A stretch of 64,000 nt of DNA, from NCBI GenBank assembly GCA_022828595.1, contig JAKGHH010000001.1:121160999-121224998 (forward strand), in the 5' to 3' direction. The stretch is from Nelumbo lutea. Its lineage: Eukaryota; Streptophyta; Magnoliopsida; Proteales; Nelumbonaceae. A program made the translations under genes and the position numbers. How positions within the stretch are numbered: the stretch's first letter is position 1; each line of letters opens with the position of its first letter. Of this stretch, positions 1-13,500 are shown piece after piece. The notes below the pieces were generated by a model. It did no database searches. It was given only the letters and a program-made list of their open reading frames with translations, and was not told the DNA's origin.

Positions 1-415
1 GGACTGGTCCAATTCAATATGTCTTATTGGTCTGCTCAATTTGTCCAAATTGAATTTGATTCCAATCCAAAACTGATTTATTGACACCCATGCTTTAAGC
101 CTACCAAAGAATGTGAATTTGATAAGTTACTTAACTGTAACATCACTTCCTTTCTATATGAAGTAGGCTTTACTTGAATGTGCAACATTTTTTTTTTGGT
201 ATTTGGTGCTATGCACCATTAATAATAAGTTCCCCCTGACGCTGATTTGATTCCACGTCAACGCTGGAATAAACCTAGCAACACACCAACGAGCAACCCC
301 TGTAAATTGAAAAATTACCTACATGTGGCATCACCCCTTGTTTTATGAAGTAAGCTTTGCCATGTACTACTGCTGTGCTTTGCCTTGGGACTCTTAATTT
401 GTTGAGAAAAAAATA
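1..415. other. Intergenic DNA, no gene seen
   Basis: No coding region is supported here. Two similar ~34-base stretches (about 141-175 and 327-360), both reading like catcac...tatgaagtaagctttgcc, lie in direct orientation and suggest an old short duplication. Bases near 85-105 resemble part of the LTR-like fragments at 1975-2352 and 44707-44930. Confidence 0.4.
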
Positions 416-1449
416 GGGTAAACCGTTGAAACTAGACCTGTTCATGGGCCGGGTAGCCTGATGGGCCAGCCCGGCCCGACCCGACCCCCGAACGGGCTTG
501 AAAATACTTATAGGCCCGCGAACTTAAATTCGGGCAAAAAATCCCGACCCGCAATAAATTCGAGCCAGGCTCGGGTTTTGTCAAAATAGCCCGGCCCGGC
601 CCGACCTAATATTAAACTTAAAAGCAATTATGTAATTATGTTCATTTGAATAAATTTTTTGATTTAAGGATGTAAAATTATGTTTTAAAAAATAAAAGAA
701 AGGGAAAAATACCATATTGTAGGCCCATTGTTCATTTAAATAGAAAAAAAAAATACTATCTGAATTTTTAATTCTAATTTGAATAGGAAAAATTGTTTTT
801 TTTTTTCAATTAGGTCGGGCTTCGGGCTTTTTACCAGGGCCAGGCTCGGCCCAAGTTATAGGCCTGTTGGTTAGGCCGGGCTTGGGCTCGGGCCTAGTAT
901 ATTTTCATAAGTGACAAGTGAAAGCCCGGCCCGGCCCGGCCCATGAACAAGTCTAGTTGAAACCTCCCCTGAAGTTTATGATTATTTATGAAGCTTCCCC
1001 TAAAGTTTGATAATTGCAATCACCTCCCGTGAGTTTTTTTTTTTTACATAATTGCAAGTAAACCCTCTCTAATAGAATTTTCTAAAAAAATGCATGAAAA
1101 TATCCAAAATGCCCATGCAATTATTGTTAACAAAAATGTTTGTTTTTCAAATTTTCTCTTCATATGAATCACTACTCCAAACCCTTCCATTCTCTTTTTC
1201 TAAATTTATTTATTTTCCAAATTTGCCCTTTGTATCAATCATTCAAAGGTAAAGATACAACTTTAAATTCTCTTTATTTTTGTTGTCTATAAATTTTATA
1301 TTATTTTGTTTTTCTTATAGAAAACTAGCCTCTATAATAACTGTATGAGTATTTTGGACATTTTCATGCCTTTTTTCAGACTATTCTACTAGAGGGGGTT
1401 TACTTGCAACTATATTAAAAAATTCAAGGGAGGTTTCAGTAATTTACCC
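416..1449. mobile_element. Mutator-like MITE, interrupted by a hAT MITE
   Basis: The left end gggtaaaccgttgaaacctc matches the inverted right end, which in reverse complement reads gggtaaattactgaaacctc. Similarity between the arms continues for over 100 bases (for example ttgcaagtaaaccc at about 1053 and its inverse near 1400). Flanking 9-mers aaaaaaata (407-415) and aagaaatta (1450-1458) agree at 7 of 9 positions, fitting an aged 9-bp duplication of the Mutator type. Without the inner insertion the element is about 500 bp. It has no coding capacity. Confidence 0.75.
433..955. mobile_element. hAT-type non-autonomous element (MITE), 523 bp
   Basis: Terminal inverted repeats are tagacctgttcatgggccgg at the left and its imperfect inverse ccgggcccatgaacaagtcta-like sequence at the right. 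Both ends carry GC-rich runs of cggcccgacc. A perfect 8-bp target duplication, gttgaaac, lies at 425-432 and 956-963, as expected for hAT transposition. The insertion is inside the arm of the MITE at 416-1449. There is no open reading frame. Confidence 0.9.
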
Positions 1450-3590
1450 AAGAAATTATCACTTTTTGGTGGATTATACCGATGCCTAAACTTAGGATGT
1501 TATTATCAACAAAACTCACATATATCCTTCATAACTATCATAGTATGTGGGGAATGGGCAAAAAATAGAGGGCATCACCCCAGATAGAAATTGAAGAAAA
1601 GGTTTCATAATGGCACTTAGGTTGCTTTTTTTTTTTGAAAAACCATCTAACTATACCCTCATCTCTGAACAAATGATGCTAATTAATCCAAGAGAACCTC
1701 TTAAAATCCAAATTATCCATCAAGTGGACAGAGAATTGCATTGAAACATGCTTTGGTCTTAATGTGCTGCCATGTGCAAAATTTTTGTGTATGTATCTCT
1801 TAATTATCTAAGTAACTTATCTATTAAATGTATGTGCTACAGGACCCCTCGTTACTTGCCAAGATGTACTATGAGGACCAGAATCATCTTTTGTAGATAT
1901 AGTGACGGGGTGTGCTAGACAATAAAGAACCTAGTTAGGAACCCCTGTGTATCAAAGTTTGTTTGATCAACTGGTCTAGTATTCAGTCTCTATGGCCCCC
2001 ATTATAGTTAATTGAAAATCAGTATAAGGTATGGATGGGCATTTGCTTTTCACCCTTCAAGACTGGTGGCCTTCCATGTGAGAGTGTATTGGACAATAAA
2101 GGGGCCTTAGCTATAGCTTAATTTTTTAGGTTAAATGGTTCTTTGAGATGATATGTATGACAATGCCAGTTTGACTCTGTTGCCTAGTATTTGATCCTGT
2201 TGTTCCTATTATAATTAATTAAATTTCAACACAAGGTATGGATGAATCTACCCTTTTCCGTGCTTAAAACTAATGGCCTTTCACGTCAGGACAATAAAAG
2301 AGCATTATCACCTAACAGCTTAAACTTTTAGATTGAATGGTTATCGGAGAAAGGTGTATTGGTGATGTTGAGGTTGGGAAATCAAATTTATAATTGCCGT
2401 AAAACTAGACATTTTTTCTGCTCCAAAAGAGTTATTTCACAGATCTGATCTCAAATCCAGTGTTGCAGCTAAAGATGATGAAATTTCTTCTTGCATTAAT
2501 CAACCAAAGATCTTGACTTAGTTGCAAGCAGAGATCTTCTGTCCTAAAGTAAAAAAAAAAATGTCATCTATCTTTTATTTTTTATTAATATCCAAAACCT
2601 TTTAATGGAGTTCTTTTGATGAACTGGGTTTTTGGTATAAACAATAATAGTCCCTGAGCCTAGTTACTTTTTAGAGCATTTTCTAGTTATTCGTGGATCA
2701 TGGTCAACTGTAAAATCTTGAATGCAAATCTGGAGTTGTTGTATCTTCTTTCTTCATAAGCAAAGTATGACTGATGCTGAACAAAGTGATTCTTGATTCC
2801 AGTCCCTGGTCAGACCGACTGAGCCAATGATCAGGGACTCACGAGGAATGGCCTATTGGTGATTCTGTTTCTGGGGTTCATTAATTAGTGTAGAGTTGCA
2901 ATGAGATTCTGATTCTTATGAAGAGGTCTGGGAGGATAAAGTGTAGTTCCATTTTAACAGGGAAAAAGCAAGCTTAATATAGACACACACAGGACCTGTA
3001 ATACAGGTAGTGTCCTATGACTTGCCATATGTCCTGCAATGTAATGACTGGGCCTACCTTGAGGATTGTTTGGAATAAAAATCAGCTTAGAAATCCGATC
3101 CGAGATAAATGTGTTGTTGCAGCAAAGTGCAAAATTTTCAATGAAAATTCTCCCATTTCTTTTTTTTGGTATTCTAGAAACAGTAGCTTTTTCACTATGG
3201 ATATCATCCTATCTACTCACTTTTGATTTTCAATGAAAATTCTCCCATTTCTTTTTTAATTTATAAATATGACACATTCGTTACGTATGGTATCATATTG
3301 GAGTTCGGCTTCAGGGCAAAGTCTGTTCGAGCAGCCTTACATTGAGAATTCTTTCGTACTTATTTGTTTTATTTTATGGGAAGATATTTTTAATACAAAA
3401 TTGCTAAAGGCGATTGGAACGGTGTAGGCACAGGCTTGCCCTGCTCATCATATTGTTGTTTTCTTTGGAATTTCCCAAAATAACCATTCCTGGTGGTGAA
3501 AAATAAGTAAATAATTAACCACTAGGGTGTACCCGCTTTTTAAAATGGAATGTTCTCAAATCACTCTCTATTCTTAATTGTAATTGTAGT
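1450..3590. other. Intergenic DNA with LTR-like fragments, no gene
   Basis: No coding region is supported. The stretch holds the duplicated LTR-like fragments annotated separately. It also holds a 28-base direct repeat (tttcaatgaaaattctccca...) at about 3136-3165 and 3228-3256, with 65 bases between the copies. A 69-codon frame at 3017-3226 overlaps this repeat and has no recognisable domain. Confidence 0.45.
1975..2352 (+). repeat. Two tandem, degraded LTR/primer-site fragments
   Basis: Two ~170-base copies (1975-2152 and 2186-2352) share landmarks in the same order: attatagttaattgaaa, caaggtatggatg, ggccttccatg, gacaataaa, agcttaa-ttttaggttaaatggtt. A third relative lies at 44707-44930, where the landmark series is followed by tgatattagagc. 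That string resembles the tggtatcagagc primer-binding site of many plant copia-type elements. I infer decayed LTR retrotransposon ends; the family is not identified. Confidence 0.5.
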
Positions 3591-3816
3591 TAGGGGTGCC
3601 ACTTGGACAGACCCACCCTGAGCCCGAATTGATCTATTCTGAAATTTTAAATGAGTTGAGTTTGGATTTTTGGTGTTCTGGTTGGGCTTAGGCCTAAGAA
3701 TTTGGGAATTTTTTACTTTTTGGGTTGGGCCCAGGCCTAACCCTTAGGTGGTTCAAACTCGGCTTGAGCTTAGCCCAATGTTATCTCAATCTGAGTTTGG
3801 CCTGACTATACATATT

Positions 3817-3818
3817 CA

Positions 3819-3848
<30 letters not shown>
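3817..3848. repeat. (CATA)n microsatellite
   Basis: Uninterrupted cata/tacat units inside the hAT-like relic. Confidence 0.9.
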
Positions 3849-3852
<4 letters not shown>

Positions 3853-4318
3853 ACTACTAGTAATTAAGCACGTGTTGTATGTAAAAATTTTTCTTTACAT
3901 TTTATAATTTAAAATGTAAATCCGGTTGTTAGAGTTTTATCGGTTTTTGGGTCATCCTACAACCTAATTTTCAATGTATAAATGGCTTTAATTATAATTT
4001 TTCCTTTAAAATATATTTCATGTACATTATATAAATAATTTTTACTTATTACACTTAATTTTTGTTTGTCCAAGTATCATTTGACTCGAACCACTAACTA
4101 CCACCTAAAAAGAAAAATTGTTTGATTTCTAGGTAGACATTAAATTTTCTATTACATTTTATCATTGATAAAATTATTTCTTATGCATAATACTTATTTT
4201 GTTCAATATAATGAATGCATAATATTAGAGATGTACCCAATATTTTATTTTATTTATAAATATATAACATTAGATATGCGCCAAAATATTTCCTTATTTT
4301 TATTTTTGTGATTCTTTG

Positions 4319-5086
4319 TGATGAAGGAAGTTTTGGCCCGACCTCGTAATCACTAAACACGTGGCAAAGACAACAGCTCGGCACAACAACACGCCTAACG
4401 CGCGAGCTCCGAAAAGAGGTACCAGCGGTCCGAACTCCCTACAAGGAGTCCGAACTCCCCGCAAGGAGCCCGAGCTCTCCCTTAGGCCCTGAGCCTTACA
4501 AACACAAAGGGCAATAACCCGAACTGGCCTGCCCCATGGCAGTTCGGGACACGCCTCTATCCGAACTCAAGACTTCACCTCGCTCACCACTCCAACACTT
4601 CGCCTCCAGGACGCCGAAATGAACAACCGTACCATGCCTGACATCGAGGAAGTCCATATCCAAGGGCGGCACACCTGACTAACTCAGGATCTGACACTTG
4701 ACAACCGCACTTCAACGGCCACCTGCCACCGCCATCTCTAGTTACAGAGACGGCTCCGACAAAGAGAGCAGTGGCGGTTCTGCCCCAGCAGAGGCAATGA
4801 CACCCGAACTGGCAGGAGCGCAGAGGTAATCATACCCGACCTGACAGAAGCCTAGGAGTGAGTGCGCGAAGTGGTTATAAAAGGCTCCCTACCCCCTAAG
4901 AATAAGGTATGTGAACTTTGCGCCATCTGGTTTTATCTTTCCTTTGAGAGAATACTAACTTGAGCTTCAGAGCAATCTCACCGGGTTCCCCCGGAGATTC
5001 CTCATCTTCCCCATTTCAGGCTCCCTGTAGCTCCAGCCAGAGGCAAGGTTGTTGACAGCTAGGACCGCCCGGATTGCGCACCATCA
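4319..5086 (+). repeat. 5' LTR of G1
   Basis: It starts TGATGAAGG and ends CACCATCA, giving short inverted ends tgatg/catca. It contains a TATA box (tataaaag at 4876-4883) before the leader and a cluster of 16-17-base imperfect repeats (ccgaactccctacaagga) near 4430-4480. Confidence 0.95.
4876..4883 (+). promoter_or_regulatory. LTR TATA box of G1
   Basis: The sequence tataaaag follows a conserved gcgaagtggt. The same motif sits at the same place in every G1 and G2 LTR, marking the likely U3/R boundary. Confidence 0.6.
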
Positions 5087-5088
5087 AT

Positions 5089-5106
5089 TGGCGCCGTCTG
5101 TGGGAA
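5089..5106 (+). other. Primer-binding site of G1
   Basis: tggcgccgtctgtgggaa begins two bases after the LTR end. This is a tRNA 3'-end complement of the kind seen in plant gypsy elements; the tRNA species was not determined. Confidence 0.85.
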
Positions 5107-5176
5107 ACGCTTCTAAAAGCCTCCCTCTAAAACTCTCACAACCACCTTTTTTCCAAAAAAAACAACCCCAACACTC

Positions 5177-6960
<1,784 letters not shown>

Positions 6961-7016
6961 TAGTAAGGATGCTCCTGAATCCAGCAGTAGGCCAGCCGAA
7001 CAATCGCAAAGACAAC

Positions 7017-8417
7017 TGATGCAACTGTTTTTGGTCACTGTTAGGCAGCCAGGTCGATGCCTGGGCCAGGTTGTTAGGGTGGCACCTGCGTCAGTCGGCG
7101 GGTCGGTGTATAGGCCAGATTGTCAGGTCGGCGCCTATGTCAACCGGCGGGTCGGTGTCTAGGCCAGGTTGTCAGGTCGGCGCCTATGTCAGTCGGCGGG
7201 TCGGTGTTTAGGCCAGGTTGTCAGGTCGGTGCCTATGTTAGTTGGTGGGTCGGTGTCTAGGCTAGGTTGTCAGGTCGGCGCCTGTGTCAGTCGGCGGGTT
7301 GGTGCCTAGGCCAAGTTGTCAGGCAGGAGATCTTCCTGCGATACGCCAAACTACACTCGTACCGAGCTACCCTACAAGTGGCGAGCTGCCCGGGGGAGCT
7401 ATGCCGAGCTGCTTGTGGCGAGCTCTGCCGAGCTACCTGGCTCCTTGGCGAGTGGTGAGCTACCGAGCTCCTTGGTGAGATACTGAGCTCGTGGGGTATG
7501 TCGTTATGGTTCATCGGTGGGCGTCTTATGGGTTGCTAGGTCGGCCAGGTTGGATCATGTGCCAGGCCGATCCAAGTCAGCCAGGTCGCGGGCAGGCCGG
7601 ACCAGGTTGCGTGCTGGCCGTGCCAGGCCAGTGCCCGGGTGGGAAACCAACTTGGTAAGTTGTTGCCTGGCTGTTTGCCTAGTTGTCACGAGGTGCCACA
7701 TGTCACAATTTCACTGGAGGGCCAAATATGCCCTCATCAACAACCGCCTGTGTCAGTCGACGGGTTGGTGTCTAGGCCAGGTTGCCAGGGCAGCACCTGC
7801 GTCAGTCGGCGGGTCGGTGTTTGGGCCAGGTTGTCAGGTCGGCACCTGTGTCAGTTGGCGGGTCGGTGTCTAGGCCAGGTTGTCAAGTCGGCGCTTGTGT
7901 CAGTCAGCGGGTCAGTGTCTAGGCCAGGTTGTCAGGCAGAAGATCTTCCTGCGATATGCCAAACTACTCCTATACTGAGCTACCCTACAAGTGGCGAGCT
8001 GCCCGGGGGATTTATCCGAGCTGCTTGTGGCAAGCTCTACCGAGCTAACTGTTTCCTTGGTGAGCTCTTTGGTGAGCTACCAAGCTCCTTGGCGAGCTCC
8101 TTGGTGAGATACCGAGCTACTAGGGTATGCCATTATGGTTCATCGGTGGGCATCTTATGGGTTGTCAGGTCGGCCAGGTCGAATCATGTGCCAGGCCGAT
8201 CTATGTCGGTCAGGTCGCGCAGGCCGAGCCAGGCTACGCGCAAGCCGTGCCAGGTCGCCGGCAGGCCGCATCAGGCTGCGTGTAGGTTGCGCCATGCCGG
8301 CCAGACCGATGCCCGGGTAGGACACCAACTTGGTAAGTTGTTGCCTGGGTGTTTGCCTAGTTGTCATGAGGTGCCACATGTCGCAATTTCACTGGAGGGC
8401 CAAATCTGCCCTCATCA
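7017..8417 (-). repeat. Rearranged 3' LTR of the nested element
   Basis: Compared with the LTR at 9228-10539 this copy lacks about 640 bp, including the TATA segment. It also carries an internal tandem duplication of about 690 bp (copies 7040-7740 and 7741-8417, each ending near gggccaaat.tgccctcatca). Both halves contain the 49-bp minisatellite. Confidence 0.75.
7069..7313. repeat. 49-bp minisatellite, 5 units (first of three arrays)
   Basis: Five consecutive ~49-bp units begin ggttgtcaggtcggcgcc and end gtgtctaggcca. The same unit occurs about 3.7 times at 7742-7927 and 3 times at 9912-10058, so copy number varies between LTR halves of one element. Confidence 0.85.
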
Positions 8418-9227
8418 ATTGCCCCCCACTCCCGAGCTGAGAGTAACTCAGCGAAGGGAGTAGATTTCTTTTGGCTCATAAGTCGACGAGCTAGTAAGTG
8501 CTGATCCAATTCCTTAGGCTTCAGGAGCTGCCTATATGTGGCGAGCTGCCAGTAAGGCGAGGGGGTCTCCACCAGTTCAGTAGTGTAGCCCTTGATTCTG
8601 GGGCGATTTATAGTTCACTTTTGCTGATTTTGCTCATGCTAAGGAAGCGACTGGATATTTAGCAATAGTGTGGCCCGTTGGCTTTGGGAGTGACTCGTAG
8701 TCTACTCTTTTTTGACTTTGCTCGTGCCGGAGAGGCGACCGGGTCTTAAGCAGTAATGTGGCCCGTAGGCTTTGCCTGTGAGGTGTTGAACTATGATTGT
8801 GCTGCATCAGCTTCATAATGCCGGTCACCCACTCCTACAAGAAGCTACTAGGAGCTCGACCTTCGGGGGCAGCACTACTAACTTTAGGTCGCCAGCTCAC
8901 ACGGGAGCCTTGGAAGGCTCGACCAGTAAGGGCGCCTATGTAGTCTGTTGGCCACCAACTCCCGCGGAAGCCACAAAGAGCTCATCTTTGTAGAGGGGAC
9001 CTTGCGGACAGGACTGATGAGGCATTATCTGAATTGAAAGTAAGGTTGGTAGAGCTACTTAGTCTGTTAGCTCCCTGCATAGTCTTTGAGTTCATAAAAA
9101 ATGTAAACTATAAAGCGATAGCTTCAATTTCTAAAAAGTGAGGACTTAGCTTTGGTAAGATGAGAGCTTAGTTTTTGTAGGATGAGAACTTAGCTTTTAA
9201 TAGCGTGTTTCCACAGACAACGCCAAT
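8418..9227 (-). other. Interior of the nested LTR element, non-coding
   Basis: About 810 bp between the LTRs show no credible reading frame. A ~95-base tandem repeat is visible (about 8608-8688 and 8702-8776, both containing gtggcccgt.ggcttt). The polypurine tract and primer site lie at its two ends. Confidence 0.7.
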
Positions 9228-10539
9228 TGATGTAACCGTTTTTGGTCATGTACCATTTTTTTGTGATGTATAAATTTTTTTTTGGCTAAGTACCTCATTA
9301 TTTGACCCGGTGGTGACGTTCCTTGGTGATGAGCTACTTTGTGGCGAACTCCCTGGTGGAGGACTGCCTGGTGGCGAGCTCCCTGGTGGAGAGCTACTTG
9401 GTGACGAACTGCTTGGTGGCGAACTGCCTGGTTGCGAACTGCCTGGTGGTGAATTGCCTGGTGGACTCATCATTTGACCTGCTCCTAGGCGACCTGCAAC
9501 TCAGAGGATGGTGGAGTTCCCTGGTGCAACACAACCCGACTACCCTCTGCATGAGGTGATTTCCTCTCCTTTGTAAGTGGCGGAAGCTGAGGGACCTGCG
9601 AGAACTAAATCAGAGGACCTGGGGGTATTTTCCCGGTGGGGACTCTTTGATGCCTAAGTTAACGTTCTAATTACAGAGAGCTTGGAGAGAAATGAGAGAG
9701 CTAGAGAGAAGGGGTTACCATCCTTTTTTCCCTCTCCCTCCCCTTTGGAGGGTGAGGTCTTTATATACCGGAGTCCTCGCGGGTTAGGTGGGTGAAAAGC
9801 CACCAAATGGTAAGACTCGTCACATCCCGTCAGAACAGGGGTACTGTGGTGAACTCCTCGAGGTCGTCAGGCTGGCGCTTGTGTTAGGTGACCAGGTCGG
9901 CGCCTGGGCCAGGTTGTCAGGGCGGCGCCTGCGTCAGTCGGCAGATCGGTGTTTGGGCCAGGTTGTCAGGTCGAAGCTTGTGTTAGTCGGCGGGTCAGTG
10001 TCTAGGCCAGGTTGTCAGGTCGACGCCTATGTCAATCGGCGGGTCGGTGTCTAGGCCAGGTTGTCAGGCAGGAGATCTTCCTGCAATACGCCAAACTACT
10101 CCTGTACCGAGCTACCCTACAAGTGGTGATCTACCCGGGGGAGCTATGCCGAGCTGCTTGTGGCGAGCTCTGCCGAGCTACTTGACTCCTTGGTGAGCTC
10201 TTTGGTGAGCTACCGAGCTCCTTGGTGAGATACCGAGCTCGTGGGGTATGCCGTTATGGTTCATCGGTGGGCGTCTTATGGGTTGTTAGGTCGGCCAGGT
10301 CGGATCATGTGCTAGGCCGATCCAGGTCGGCCAGGCCGCGCAGACCACGCCAGGTCGCGGGCAGGCCGCACCAGGTCGCGTGTAGGCCGTACCAGGCCGC
10401 GTGCAGGTCGCTCGTAGACCGCGTGCAGGCCGCGTGCAGGTCACGACAGGCTGGCCAGATCGGTGCCTGGGTGTTTGCCTAGTTGTCACGAGGTGCCACG
10501 TGTTGCAATTGCACTGGAGGGCCAAATCTGCCCTCATGA
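9228..10539 (-). repeat. 5' LTR of the nested element
   Basis: The minus-strand TATA box tatataaag lies at about 9756-9765 and fits reverse orientation. A degenerate 15-18-base tandem array (gaactgcctggtggc) occupies about 9310-9475, three 49-bp units lie at 9912-10058, and short ccgcgtgcagg repeats at 10370-10445. Confidence 0.8.
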
Positions 10540-13500
10540 ATAGCCTCTGGAAGAGAGGCCAGTTTGGGGAACCATCCACGTAATAGTGGGAGGTTCGATG
10601 GTAGTAGGTTGCACTTCGGCGGTGGCCCAGACGTCAGTTCGCGAAGCAGCTCGGGAAGAACATAACCCTCCAAAGAGGCCGAAGATGGAAGAACCAATCT
10701 TCTTCACGGAAGACAACGTGTGAGGTGTCCACTACCCCCACGATGATGCGCTTGTCATAAAACTAAGGATCGGCGATTTCGAAGTCAGGCGCGTACTTGT
10801 GGATTCAGGTAGCTTGGCGGATATCCTCTTCAAGTCGGTATTTGATGAGCTCTTCAGTTGCAGAGAAGCGAGTTGAAGCCCGCGAACACTCCTCTAGTGG
10901 GCTTCAGCGGAGAGGAAGTCAGACCCCTTGGGAAAATAACAATGCCTGTGGAAGTCGGCACATGGCCTTGTGCAGTGAGACATAACCACGATTTCCTGGT
11001 GGTCGCAACCCCCTCCCCATACAATGCCATAATAGGAAGACCAATTATGCATGTCCTACGAGCAGTGGTCTCCACCTACTATTTGGCAATGAAGTTCCCT
11101 ACAGACTTCGGTGTAGGGGTAGTGCGTGGCAATCAGCTTGAGTCCTGCAAGTGTTATGTTGCCGCCCTGAAGGGAAAAACCAAGGCGACCGACGACCTCG
11201 AGCTGGAGTGACCTACGGAGCTGGGCGAGGAACGAGCTTCGCCCACAGAGGAAACAGTCACAATCCCGACTTCGGTTATGGACCCGGCTCGAACACTACA
11301 GATCGGTGCTTCCTTTAAGGAGCCGCTACGAACCGAACTGGTGAGTTTCTTACTTCAAAATTTAGATATTTTTGCATGGTCCACGGCCGATATGCACGGT
11401 ATTGACCCCAACCTTATAACTCACAAACTCAATACTAACCCTGTAGTCAGACCCATTAGGCAGAAGAAACGCAACTTAGCCCCAGAGCGCTGGAGGGTGG
11501 TCGACGAGGAGGTCGAAAAGCTCCTCATAGCGGACTTCATAAGGGAAGTTCATTACCCGAGCTGGGTAGCCAACCCAGTGCTAGTAAAAAAGGCAAACGG
11601 AAAGTGGCGCATGTGCGTTGACTACACTGACCTGAACCGAGCTTTGCCCAAAAGACTGCTTCCCCCTCCCCAGAATTGACCGCCTAGTGGATGCAACCTC
11701 GGGACATGAGCTTCTAAGCTTCATGGACGCCTACTCAGGTTACAACCAAATCAGGATGGACCAGTCTGATGAGGAAAAAACTAGCTTCATTACCGAGTTT
11801 GGCCTGTACTGCTACAAGGTCATGCCCTTCGGACTGAAGAATGCTGGGGCGACCTTCCAAAGACTTGTGAATAAGCTGTTTCAGCCCTTAATTGGCACAA
11901 AAATAGAATGTTATATAGATGACATGGTCGTCAAGACGCCGTTTTCACAAGAATTAATACAATACTTAAATTATGTCTTTCAAATTTTGTGTCAATTTAG
12001 CATGAAACTGAACCCAAACAAACGTGTCTTCGGTGTGACCTCGGGTAAGTTCCTAGGGCACATTGTCAACCGGCGCGATATTGAGACCAACCCAGACAAG
12101 ATAAAGGCCATCCTAGATATGAGACCACCCCAAAAAGTAAAAGAGGTTCAGAGGCTAAACGACTGCAGAGCCGCTCTAAGCCACTTCATGTCCAAATTGG
12201 CAGACCGCTGTCTGCCTTTCTTTAAGGCAATCAAAGGCAAAGGGTTCGAATGGACCCGAGACTGCCAACCTGTGTTCGACGAGCTAAAAAGATACCTCGC
12301 TAGTGTGTCAATCTTAGCCAGGCCCGAGGAGGGCGGGGTCTTAGAACTGTACCTCTCAGCAAGCGACGAGGTGGTCAGTTCGGTACTAATAAAAGAAGTA
12401 GATCGGGTCTAGCGGCCCGTCTATTATGTTAGTAAAATTCTATAGGGAGCAGACACGAGATACCCGCAGATAGAAAAGCTAGCATACGCACTGGTAATTG
12501 CAGCTTGGAAACTCCGCCCATATTTCCAGGCCCACACTGTCATTGTTTTGAATGACAAACCTCTGAGGCAAGTTTTACTTAAGCCCGAGGTTTTTGGTTG
12601 GCTAACGAAGTAGGCCATCGATCTCAGCGAGTACAACCTCTAGTATAAGCCACAAACTGCTATTAAGGCCCAAGCCTTAGCATATTTTATTGCCGAGTAC
12701 ACGTTCAGCCTCGAAGTCCCTAGGCCGGTTGAGCCCGAGATCCCCAGTTCGGGTGAGACCGAAGCTCCCAATCCAATAGAGTCTGAACCCCGTGAAGTAG
12801 CAGCCAGTGTGGCATCTCTCCTGGTTAGACCAAGCACGAACTGGGATGAGGAGCCCTGAATCCTTCACGTAGATGGCTCCTCGAACCAGTAGGGCAGCGG
12901 GGCTGGAATAGTGCTATGCGACCCAGGTGGCACGAAATTGGAATACACACTACGCTTTGAGTTTGCGACATCCAACAACGAGGCAGAGTACGAGGCACTG
13001 ATAGCCGGGCTGAACCTAGTGCAAAAGGTAGAAGCAAAACACATAGTTATTTGTAGCGATTCCCAGCTCATGGTTAACCAGGTTATGGGCGAATACGAAG
13101 CACGCGAGCTCACTATGATCGCATACTTGGCAAAATTAAAGGTGGCTCTGCTCAACTTCTAGTCACACTTCATCAGGCAAATCCCGCGGTCAAAGAACAC
13201 TGAGGCCGACGCCCTATCCCGGTTAGCCAGCACGAGTCACAACACCATGAGGACCGTGTACGTAGAGGACTTACCTCGGCCCACCATTCTCAGTAGGGCA
13301 GAGGAGGTCGCTCCCGTCCTTGAAGCAGAGCCGAGCTGGATCGACCCACTCGTGAGTTTCTTGCTAGATGGAACCCTCTCTGTAGACCGTAATGTAGCCA
13401 GGAGGGTGCAGTGCTAGGCAGCCAAATACGTCATAATAGATGAACGGCTGTACCGATGGTCCTACACGCTCCCCTACTTCCGTTGCCTGCGGCCTACCGA

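Larger units (their letters stand above)
7017..10539 (-). mobile_element. Nested non-autonomous LTR element in gag of G1
   Basis: Read on the minus strand it has a 5' LTR (10539-9228), a primer-binding site (9225-9211, tggcgttgtctgtgg), an ~810-bp non-coding interior, a polypurine tract (8434-8418, cgggagtggggggcaat) and a 3' LTR (8417-7017). LTR ends are tgatg/catca (one end decayed to catga). Flanks acaac (7012-7016) and atagc (10540-10544) agree at 3 of 5, both differences being transitions. Joining gag at this point restores alignment with G2 (gac + ctctgg against gacctcaag). No protein is encoded, so an autonomous partner must have mobilised it. Confidence 0.85.

Noticed and set aside
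7500..8463. Long plus-strand frame at 7639-8463 and others in the LTR of the nested element
   Set aside because: They consist of GC-rich minisatellite and LTR sequence with tgatg/catca ends. No protein domain is present and the frames are not kept in the other LTR.
9246..9473. Pro/Ser repeat protein on the minus strand
   Set aside because: An artefact of the 15-18-base tandem array in the nested element's LTR.
7069..10058. CRISPR-like array of 49-bp units
   Set aside because: The units are adjacent without spacers, lie in an LTR, and the genome is a plant.
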